A stretch of 64,000 nucleotides of DNA, taken from Halomarina rubra. Its GTDB lineage: Archaea > Halobacteriota > Halobacteria > Halobacteriales > Haloarculaceae. The notes beneath the pieces are model-generated. The model did not search any database. It had not been told where the DNA came from and saw only the letters and a program-made list of their open reading frames with translations. The translations under genes and the position numbers were made by a program. The DNA lies in contig NZ_JALXFV010000005.1 in NCBI RefSeq assembly GCF_023699475.1, forward strand, positions 1 through 64,000. Reading direction: 5' to 3'. Shown here piece by piece: positions 25,309-31,667 of this stretch; position 1 is the stretch's first letter, and each line of letters opens with the position of its first letter.

Positions 25309-26310
25309 ATGGCACACGAACTGGTCGAACTTACCCCGCAACAACCTTCCCTCCCCATCGAGCCCGAACAGACCGACCTCATCGGCGAGGTGACGGCCGT
25401 GGAGCTCCCAGAGACCGTCCGCGAGTTCGTCGCGCAGTACGAGGAGGTGTTCACCGACCGCGACACCTTCCTCTGGAAGTGGATCCACAGTCTGTTCGAC
25501 GCGTTCACGCTCTCGTCGGTCGACGACCGAGACGTTCACGACGTCAAGGAGATTAAGACGCTCTTTACGGTGTTCATCACCTCGCTGGACGACCTCATCG
25601 AGTCCCACGACGACCAGGAGACGTTCGACGAGGCACGGCGTGTGGTCCGGGACCCAGAGACGGTAGACGCCTCGCGCGACGGTGTCAACACCGAGGTCAT
25701 CGAGTTCATCGACGACCTCTGGACGCACATCGACGAGCGTCTCCGTTCGTCCCCCCGATACGGCGAGTTCAAGGACATCTTCGAGTACGACCTCCGACAG
25801 GGGTTCAACGCGATGGAGTACACCCGACTCGTCAGCGACAACGCCCACATCGCCAACGCGACCGGTGCGCGAACGTACGACGCGCACAACATGGTGCTGT
25901 TCCCGTACACCGACATCGACCTCATGTTCTCGACCGGGTTCGCCCTCGAGGACCTCTCGGACCTCCGCGACCTCACGTGGGACCTCCAGAAGATGGCACG
26001 CATCGGCAACTGGGTGACGACCTGGGAGCGCGAACTCACCGAGGGCGACTACTCCGCGGGCGTCATCGTCCAGGCCATCCAGGACGACATCGTCGCCGCC
26101 GACGAACTCGACCCGGCGGGCGACCTCGAGGACGTCGCCGAGCGAATCAAGGAGTGCGGCGTCGAGGAGGCGTTCCTCGACGAGTGGTGCCAGCGCCACA
26201 AACGCGTCTGCGAACGTGAGTACGACATCGAGAGCGTCGACGTCGGCGCGTACATCGGCGGGATGGAGACCGTCATGGAGTACCACCTCGCCAGTCGCGG
26301 CATGAAGTAG
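25309..26310 (+). CDS. Putative class I terpene synthase (terpene cyclase)
   Basis: 333 residues, mostly helical, the length of bacterial class I terpene cyclases. Three metal/pyrophosphate motifs appear in order and spacing. An aspartate-rich motif D94-D95-L-I-E98 sits in a hydrophobic helix (FITSLDDLIE). A pyrophosphate-sensor-type Arg188 follows. An NSE-type triad Asn234-x3-Thr238-x3-Glu242 lies within NWVTTWERE, followed by a Gly-Asp-like turn. Arg188 is exactly 46 residues before Asn234, the spacing described for bacterial cyclases. The usual C-terminal RY pair is not obvious. It would cyclise a prenyl diphosphate (C15-C20). The start is the ATG at 25309 (an in-frame GTG at 25285 is possible). 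Divergent from a sensor-regulator. Confidence 0.72.
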   Translation: MAHELVELTPQQPSLPIEPEQTDLIGEVTAVELPETVREFVAQYEEVFTDRDTFLWKWIHSLFDAFTLSSVDDRDVHDVKEIKTLFTVFITSLDDLIESHDDQETFDEARRVVRDPETVDASRDGVNTEVIEFIDDLWTHIDERLRSSPRYGEFKDIFEYDLRQGFNAMEYTRLVSDNAHIANATGARTYDAHNMVLFPYTDIDLMFSTGFALEDLSDLRDLTWDLQKMARIGNWVTTWERELTEGDYSAGVIVQAIQDDIVAADELDPAGDLEDVAERIKECGVEEAFLDEWCQRHKRVCEREYDIESVDVGAYIGGMETVMEYHLASRGMK

Positions 26311-26493
26311 CGCGGCGCGCCGGACGACGACTCACCACCAGTTCTGTGTCTTCACGCCGCCGAGCGGCGCGTCTCGCTCGCCGGTCGCGTCGGCCGACGG
26401 ACTCGTTCGTCGAGCGCGGGTCCTCACCGTCTCCCGACCACCTGTGCGGACAGCGTTCGGAGAAACCGCCTGTAAAGGTGAGCTTACAACCCG

Positions 26494-26976
26494 CTACGGG
26501 AGGTAGCGGACGGCGACGACACCCGACTCTGCCCGGACTTCGACCCGGACGACCTCGTCCATCCGGGCCGCCCGCACCAGCGTCCCCTCGTCGTCGAGGA
26601 CGTCGTCCACTGCCTCGTCTGTCCGGTCGTCGGGGACGGTGATGACGTGAATCTCGCCCTTGCCGGCGCGCTCCTCGCGAGTGATCTCACCTTCGTCCTG
26701 TGTCTCGCCGATGTCGCGTTCCCGAGCGGTCGGAGGTTCCGTGCTGCGTTCGACGCTGAGTGAACGTCGCGACTCGACCTCGACGACGACCCACGTCAGT
26801 TCCATCGGTGGTTCGGGCGCGAGTCGCGCATCGAGCACGTCGCCGGGTTCGACACCGGGGTTCTCGCCCAGTGTGTGGACCTGCCCGTCGTCGACGTTCT
26901 TCAACACCGCGCTGTCGTCCTCGGCGTGAGTGACGAGGAATCGCCCGGTCTTCTCGTCGGCGTCACGGTCGCTCAT
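26494..26976 (-). CDS. DUF5812-like haloarchaeal protein
   Basis: 160 residues, acidic and soluble. It begins with GRFLVTHAEDDSAVLKNVDDGQVHTL, and a small beta-rich half (to about residue 75) that looks like a TRAM/OB-like barrel leads into a charged linker and a second domain (about 105-160) ending in VRVEVRAESGVVAVRYLP. I recall this as the DUF5812 family of haloarchaea; no function is known. It stands alone upstream of a membrane protein gene on the same strand, with 72 nt between them. Confidence 0.75.
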   Translation of the reverse strand: MSDRDADEKTGRFLVTHAEDDSAVLKNVDDGQVHTLGENPGVEPGDVLDARLAPEPPMELTWVVVEVESRRSLSVERSTEPPTARERDIGETQDEGEITREERAGKGEIHVITVPDDRTDEAVDDVLDDEGTLVRAARMDEVVRVEVRAESGVVAVRYLP

Positions 26977-27048
26977 GGCGTCGGATAGCGCCTCGTACCT
27001 TTTCGTCGTGTCGTTCCGGTCTCGTGGGCGGTCGCCGCGGCGGCCGCG

Positions 27049-27615
27049 TCAGCGCAGTCGTCGGTGGGCGAGGTACATCGACAGCGCGACGAGCGCCGGT
27101 GGGACGGGACTCGCGACGCCCGGCAGGGCGTAGAGGACGCTCACGACGGGAGCGAGCGGTCCGGTCGGCTCCTCGCGTTGGACCGTCTCGCCGTCGAGTT
27201 CGAACGTCTCGGGGATTGAGACGACCGACGCGACGTACAGCGAGAGGACGAAGATGACGCCGAGCATCGCCATCGTCCGGTCGTACCGGACGTCACCCTT
27301 CCCGTGGCGGTGCTGGCGCGCGACGAACAGGACGGGTGCGACCAGTGGCGCGACGGCGAAGAAGCCGACGAGCACGAACAGCGAGCGGGAGAACGAGAAC
27401 GTCCCCGCCCCCGCACCCGCGGTTCGGCCGACGAGAGTGACGACCGCCAGACCGAAGAAGACGCCGAGGAGGAGCGCCAACAGTCCCCCGACGACGACGT
27501 AGACGCGGAACAGTCGCGACTCGCTCTGCCGATAGGCGTAAGGGAACGCACTCAGCAGCCCCGAGTACGTCGCCGCCTCGCCGTCGTCGGACTGCTCTCG
27601 CGCCGTCTCGCTCAT
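27049..27615 (-). CDS. Conserved haloarchaeal membrane protein
   Basis: 188 residues with about four membrane segments: VYVVVGGLLALLLGVFFGLAVV (about 40-60), LFVLVGFFAVAPLVAPVLFVA (83-104), MLGVIFVLSLYVASVV (115-132), and a final one near 160-180. A short charged loop ARQHRHGKGDVRYDR sits between two of them. It is divergent from pgi, with which it shares a 68-nt intergenic region. No family name can be given, and no catalytic motif is visible. Confidence 0.75.
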   Translation of the reverse strand: MSETAREQSDDGEAATYSGLLSAFPYAYRQSESRLFRVYVVVGGLLALLLGVFFGLAVVTLVGRTAGAGAGTFSFSRSLFVLVGFFAVAPLVAPVLFVARQHRHGKGDVRYDRTMAMLGVIFVLSLYVASVVSIPETFELDGETVQREEPTGPLAPVVSVLYALPGVASPVPPALVALSMYLAHRRLR

Positions 27616-27653
27616 ACGGGACCGACGAGCGGCCCGCGATTAACGATGCCGGA

Positions 27654-27660
27654 TTTATAT
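27654..27660 (+). promoter_or_regulatory. TATA box for pgi
   Basis: tttatat is centred exactly 27 nt upstream of the pgi ATG at 27684, a model leaderless promoter. Confidence 0.65.
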
Positions 27661-27683
27661 GCCGGGCCGGTGACGCTCAACCC

Positions 27684-28985
27684 ATGTACGTCGACATCGG
27701 GAACGCGCTGTCGTCCGTCGCGACACCGGGCGTCTCGCGCGCGTCGCTGGAGCGACTGGACGAGCGGGTCGCCGCGGCCCACGAGCGCATCGAGCGAGGC
27801 ATCGAGGACCGCGAGTTCGGCTACGCCGCGCTCGCGCTCCCGGAGGACACCGACGCCGACGCCATCGAGTCGGCGGTCGAACCGCTCGTCGAACTCGACG
27901 TCGACGCCGTCCTCACGGTCGGTATCGGGGGGAGCGCACTGGGCGCGGCCACCGTCTCGGGCGCGCTCGGTCCCGGTCGCGCCGGCACGTTCCACCTCGA
28001 CAACGTCGACCCGCAGCGGACCGCCCGTCTGCTCGACGACCTGCCGCTGGCCGACACCGCCGTCCACGTCGTCTCCCGGTCGGGGACCACGGCGGAGACG
28101 CTCTCGAACTTCCTCGTCGTCCGCGAGGCCTACGAACGGGAGGGCGTCGACTGGACCGAGCGCACCGTCGTCACGACCGGTCCCGACGGGCCGCTGCGCG
28201 CGCTCTCCGAACAGGAGGGCCTCCCGGCGCTCGACGTGCCCGAGGGCGTCCCCGGCCGGTTCTCGGCGCTCTCGACGGTCGGTCTCGTCCCGGCGGCCAT
28301 CCAGGGCCACGACGTCGCGGGGCTCCTCGCCGGGGGTCGGGCCGGTCGCGAATCGCTCGCCGGGAGCCTGTTCGACTGTCCCGCGTACGCCTACGGCGCG
28401 GTCTCGTACGCGCTCGAACAGCGCGGCGCGACCCAGCAGGTGTGTATGCCCTACGCCGAGGACCTGGAGTACTTCGCGGAGTGGTTCGCCCAACTGTGGG
28501 CCGAGTCCCTCGGGAAGGACGGTCTCGGCCAGACGCCCGTCCGGGCGCTCGGCGCGACCGACCAGCACTCCCAACTCCAACTGTACCGCGCCGGCCGCCA
28601 CGACAAGCAGGTCACCTTCGTCCGCCCGCGCGACCGGCCGGACGTCCCCATCCCCGACACCGACGTCGAGGGGCTGTCGTACCTCGGTGGCTCGTCGCTG
28701 GGCGACCTGCTCGACGCGGAGTTCGAGGCGACCGAGGCGAGTCTCGCCGCCGCCGGACTCCCGAACGTCCGGGTCGAACTCGACGCGCTCGACGCCGAGA
28801 GCGTCGGCGAACTGTTGTACGGGTTCGAAGCCGCGTGCGTCCTCGTCGGCGAACTGATGGGCGTCGAGACGTTCACCCAACCGGCCGTCGAGTGGGGCAA
28901 ACGCGCGGCCCGCGGCCTGCTCGGTGGCGGCGAGTTCGAGGAGGCCGACGCCGTCGCCGAGAAGGAGCGACTCCTCGTCGAGTGA
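27684..28985 (+). CDS. pgi: Glucose-6-phosphate isomerase
   Basis: 433 residues of the classical PGI family with two SIS-type subdomains. It interconverts glucose-6-phosphate and fructose-6-phosphate in gluconeogenesis and feeds the GlmS substrate pool. Visible signatures are the phosphate-binding GIGGSALGAATVSG, VVSRSGTTAETLSNFLV, and FALSTVGL-like FSALSTVGLVPAA; the C-terminal QPAVEWGKRAARGLL is the PGI family ending with the active-site Lys. It is shorter than bacterial enzymes but normal for haloarchaea. Confidence 0.95.
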   Translation: MYVDIGNALSSVATPGVSRASLERLDERVAAAHERIERGIEDREFGYAALALPEDTDADAIESAVEPLVELDVDAVLTVGIGGSALGAATVSGALGPGRAGTFHLDNVDPQRTARLLDDLPLADTAVHVVSRSGTTAETLSNFLVVREAYEREGVDWTERTVVTTGPDGPLRALSEQEGLPALDVPEGVPGRFSALSTVGLVPAAIQGHDVAGLLAGGRAGRESLAGSLFDCPAYAYGAVSYALEQRGATQQVCMPYAEDLEYFAEWFAQLWAESLGKDGLGQTPVRALGATDQHSQLQLYRAGRHDKQVTFVRPRDRPDVPIPDTDVEGLSYLGGSSLGDLLDAEFEATEASLAAAGLPNVRVELDALDAESVGELLYGFEAACVLVGELMGVETFTQPAVEWGKRAARGLLGGGEFEEADAVAEKERLLVE

Positions 28986-29032
28986 CGACGGTCATCGGGC
29001 GGCCGACCGGCGGGGGGACCGGTCGCGCAACA

Positions 29033-29040
29033 CCTAACCG
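29033..29040 (+). promoter_or_regulatory. TATA-like element for mini-ORF/CPBP unit
   Basis: cctaaccg is centred about 27 nt upstream of the ATG at 29063. Confidence 0.4.
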
Positions 29041-29062
29041 GCCGGTCGCCGAACTATCGGGC

Positions 29063-29095
29063 ATGTTCGGAGCACCGTCAGGGGCGATACGGTGA
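29063..29095 (+). CDS. Candidate 10-residue leader peptide before the CPBP gene
   Basis: The frame MFGAPSGAIR ends in TGA overlapping the GTG start of the CPBP gene by 4 nt (GTGA). A TATA-like element lies about 27 nt upstream of its ATG. It has the same layout as the mini-ORFs at 4948, 8622 and 10308. Confidence 0.3.
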   Translation: MFGAPSGAIR

Positions 29096-29856
29096 GCGAG
29101 CGGTCGGCCAACGAACGCTCGGCGGGCGGGACGCGTGCGACCCTCGACACGCTGGTCGCCGCCGCCGCCCTCGCGTTCGGGGGGTACGCGATGGGGAACC
29201 TCGCGCTCATCCTCATCGCCAGCCTGGTCGAGGCCGTCGGCGTCTCCGTGTTCGGCAACCCGCTCCGTGCCCAGATCGTCGGCACCATCGCCATCCAGGG
29301 GGTCGCCTTCCTCGGCGGGTCGCTGGCGTTCCTCGCGGCCGCCGAGCGCTGGGACCTCCTCAGGGTCCGGGTGCCGTCGGCGCGCGACCTCGGTCTCGTC
29401 GTCGTCGGCTACCTCCTCCTGATGGGGTCGTTCTACGCGTTCACCGTCGTCTACGGCTACTTCGACGTCTCGCTCGCCGAGAGCGGCGTCATCGCCGCCG
29501 GTCGCGAGAACCCGACGCTCCTGTTGGTCCTCATCCCGCTGTCGGTGCTGCTGGTCGGTCCCGGCGAGGAACTGTTCTACCGAGGGGTCGTCCAGGGCTG
29601 GCTCCGCGAGTCGTTCGGTCCGGTCGGTGCCATCGTGGCGGCGAGCGTCCTGTTCGCCTCCATCCACGTCCCCGGCCTGGTCGGCTCGTCGGGACTCGCG
29701 GTCCTCGCGACGCTCGCCATCATCGGCTTCCTCGCGCTGTACCTCGGTGCGCTGTACGAGTACACCGGGAACCTCGTCGTCCCCGCGCTCGTCCACGGGT
29801 TGTACAACGCGACCCAGTTCGCTCTGGCGTACGTCCAGGCGACCGGCGGGGCCTGA
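29092..29856 (+). CDS. CPBP family intramembrane glutamic protease
   Basis: 254 residues starting at GTG, with six to seven membrane segments. The CAAX-protease/bacteriocin-processing motifs are all present: EELFYRGVVQGWLR (EExxxR), then FASIHVPG (FxxxH), and HGLYNATQFAL with the last His/Asn. Family members cleave membrane peptides or prenylated proteins; the archaeal homologue MmRce1 is a structural model. It follows pgi on the same strand after 106 nt but likely has its own promoter. The substrate is unknown. Confidence 0.92.
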   Translation: MSERSANERSAGGTRATLDTLVAAAALAFGGYAMGNLALILIASLVEAVGVSVFGNPLRAQIVGTIAIQGVAFLGGSLAFLAAAERWDLLRVRVPSARDLGLVVVGYLLLMGSFYAFTVVYGYFDVSLAESGVIAAGRENPTLLLVLIPLSVLLVGPGEELFYRGVVQGWLRESFGPVGAIVAASVLFASIHVPGLVGSSGLAVLATLAIIGFLALYLGALYEYTGNLVVPALVHGLYNATQFALAYVQATGGA

Positions 29857-29937
29857 ACCTCACCGCTCGGTGCCGGCACTCGCCTCCGACAGAGGGTCGA
29901 CCAGGTCCGACCCGTGACCGACAGTCGTCTGACCAGT

Positions 29938-29945
29938 CTTTATGA
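29938..29945 (+). promoter_or_regulatory. TATA box for the 46-residue RHH-like gene
   Basis: ctttatga is centred 28 nt upstream of the ATG at 29969. Confidence 0.5.
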
Positions 29946-29968
29946 GAGAGTGTGTCGAATGATAGCAT

Positions 29969-30109
29969 ATGCAGGAGTACACCCTCCTCTGTGAAGACGG
30001 CCTGGCGAGAGACATCGACCGTCTCGCCCGCGAGTACGGGCTGACACAGGAGGCCGTCCTCCGCCAACTGGTGAGCGCCGGACTCGACAGTCTCGACGGG
30101 TTGGACTAA
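29969..30109 (+). CDS. 46-residue ribbon-helix-helix-like small protein
   Basis: MQEYTLLCEDGLARDIDRL starts with a short strand, then helix one (GLARDIDRLAREYG) and helix two (TQEAVLRQLVSAGLDSL). This is the strand-helix-helix layout of CopG-type DNA-binding proteins, although the strand is atypical and it may be a different helical fold. A TATA box sits about 28 nt upstream, so it is probably expressed. Its stop overlaps the end of nob1, on the other strand, by 4 nt. It could be a small regulator; there is no evidence that it is an antitoxin. Confidence 0.6.
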   Translation: MQEYTLLCEDGLARDIDRLAREYGLTQEAVLRQLVSAGLDSLDGLD

Positions 30110-30558
30110 CGCTTCCGTGTCAGTTCGCTGCCACACACCGGGCAGCGGTCGCGGTCGTCGTCGAACGTCCGACCACAGCCGACACACTGCCAGCGCCACT
30201 CGCATTCTTCGCTGATGCCGTCGCGGCCGACGGTCTCTGTCGGCACGTCGAGACGACTCGCGACGTTCTGCATCGCGTAGTCGTCGGTGACGAGCGTCGC
30301 GTCCAGTTCGAACGCGGCGGCGACGAGGTGGGTGTCGGTCTCGGAGAGTTCCCGTGCGTCGCCGGACTGTTCGGCGGCGTTCGTGACGGTCCGGACGGAC
30401 TCGGGACTCGGCGCGTGGACCGCCATCCCGGCACCCTCCTCGGCGTCGAACCGGAGGCTCGACTCCTCGTTCAGTTCCTCGCGGACGCGGGGGACCGAGG
30501 CGGTCGGCCCCTCGACGTCGTGGCTCCGGATGAACGCCGACGAATCGAGGACGCGCAT
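30106..30558 (-). CDS. nob1: rRNA maturation endonuclease Nob1
   Basis: 150 residues. A PIN nuclease domain (1-~105) begins VLDSSAFIRS with the first acidic residue Asp5, continues with the acidic residue in ELSETDTHLVAAAFEL, and ends with VTDDYAMQNVA. A zinc ribbon follows (about 120-148) with CVGCGRTF and CPVCGSEL. Nob1 cleaves the 3' end of pre-16S rRNA. It is a little shorter than typical, but all key residues are visible. Its start abuts the stop of the PRC-barrel gene upstream (no gap), indicating co-transcription. Confidence 0.92.
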   Translation of the reverse strand: MRVLDSSAFIRSHDVEGPTASVPRVREELNEESSLRFDAEEGAGMAVHAPSPESVRTVTNAAEQSGDARELSETDTHLVAAAFELDATLVTDDYAMQNVASRLDVPTETVGRDGISEECEWRWQCVGCGRTFDDDRDRCPVCGSELTRKR

Positions 30559-30798
30559 CTACCGGCGGATGACGATGTGGTCCTTGACGGCCTGGACGTT
30601 GCTGACCGGGACGAGGTAGCGCCCGAACTCGTTGGTCGTGAAGTTCACGTCCCGGACGCCCTCCTCGGGGTCGACGACGAGGTCGTGGAGTTCGCCCGTC
30701 TTCAGGTCCATCGTGATGTTGTAGAGCTGTCCCAGCGTGGCACCGTCCGAGCCGATGACGTCCTTCCCGGAGAGGTTCTCGGCGAGTAGCTCGGCCAT
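30559..30798 (-). CDS. PRC-barrel domain protein
   Basis: 79 residues that make one PRC-barrel: LLAENLSGKDVIGSDGATLGQLYNITMDLKTGELHDLVV, followed by the closing strands RYLVPVSNVQAVKDHIVI. Such proteins bind RNA or proteins; archaeal ones occur near rRNA processing genes, and a RimM-like role is possible. Here it lies directly before nob1 without a gap, which supports a link to 16S maturation. A CGTTTATGTG element about 28 nt upstream of the ATG is the likely promoter for both genes. Confidence 0.9.
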   Translation of the reverse strand: MAELLAENLSGKDVIGSDGATLGQLYNITMDLKTGELHDLVVDPEEGVRDVNFTTNEFGRYLVPVSNVQAVKDHIVIRR

Positions 30799-30820
30799 AC
30801 CACCCCTTCCGAAGCGCCCC

Positions 30821-30830
30821 CACATAAACG
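30821..30830 (-). promoter_or_regulatory. TATA box for the PRC-barrel/nob1 pair
   Basis: The minus strand reads CGTTTATGTG, centred about 28 nt upstream of the start at 30798. Confidence 0.5.
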
Positions 30831-30925
30831 GTCGTGTCGTCGTCCGACGAGCGTCCGCCGTCCAGTGGCCCGTTTCTGGTCGGATTTGGGCGAACGTTGA
30901 AACGAGAGCCGGGAGTCGGAGGCGT

Positions 30926-31537
30926 ATGGACAGACGAGTGTTCCTCCGACGCGCGGCGGTGCTCGGCGCGGTCGGTCTCGCCGGCTGTGCGAGCGACGAC
31001 GACGAGACGACCGACACCCCCGGCGACGGCGGAGCCCAAGGGACGACCGAGGGCGACGGGACGATGGACGACCCCACCACGACGAGCGAGATGGGGACCG
31101 AAGGAACCGGGACGACCGAACCGACGACCGACGGGACCGCGACCGAGTCGATGGACGACGGAACCGAGACCTCGGAAGCGACGGCGGAACCGACCGCGGA
31201 GCAGACCGACGAGGCGACGACCGCACCCACCGAGAGCGAACCCCAGGAGTCGGTGACCGTCGCCGTCGGCGTCGACGGGAGGTCCCGCTTCGGCCCCGAG
31301 ACGTTCACGCTCGCACAGGGCGGGACGGTCACCTGGGAGTGGAACCAGCCCGGACACAACGTCGTCCCCGACAGCCAGCCCAGCGGGGCGTCGTTCGAGG
31401 GCACACCCGGCGGCGAGTCGGAGACCTACGGCCCGGACTACAGCCACGAGGAGACGTTCGACACCGCCGGCGAGTACGAGTACGTCTGTAGCGTCCACGA
31501 GGAGTTCGGGATGGTCGGGTCGTTCACCGTCGAGTGA
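30926..31537 (+). CDS. Halocyanin-like blue copper lipoprotein (Tat-exported)
   Basis: 203 residues. The N-terminus MDRRVFLRRAAVLGAVGLAGC carries the twin-Arg signal and a lipobox (LAGC), so it is exported folded and anchored by lipid at Cys21. A very long low-complexity linker of Thr, Asp, Glu and Ser follows (about 22-108). The C-terminal cupredoxin domain (about 110-203) shows type-1 copper ligands: His in GHNVVP and a Cys-x2-His-x4-Met set (CSVHEEFGM). It is a mobile electron carrier on the outer face of the membrane. Confidence 0.92.
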   Translation: MDRRVFLRRAAVLGAVGLAGCASDDDETTDTPGDGGAQGTTEGDGTMDDPTTTSEMGTEGTGTTEPTTDGTATESMDDGTETSEATAEPTAEQTDEATTAPTESEPQESVTVAVGVDGRSRFGPETFTLAQGGTVTWEWNQPGHNVVPDSQPSGASFEGTPGGESETYGPDYSHEETFDTAGEYEYVCSVHEEFGMVGSFTVE

Positions 31538-31667
31538 CCGTCCCGGGTCGGTGTCGCCGACCCCACGGACGGCCTCGTTCGGGTGTGTCCCGTGTGGACG
31601 CGGCCCACCTCGCTTCTGAAAGACTTAACCGGAACGACCGGCAGTTTTCCACTAAGAGTTCTTCGCC

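Noticed and set aside
29969-30558. A VapBC-like toxin-antitoxin pair (RHH-like protein plus PIN domain)
   Set aside because: The PIN protein has the zinc ribbon and layout of Nob1, and the two genes converge instead of forming an operon.
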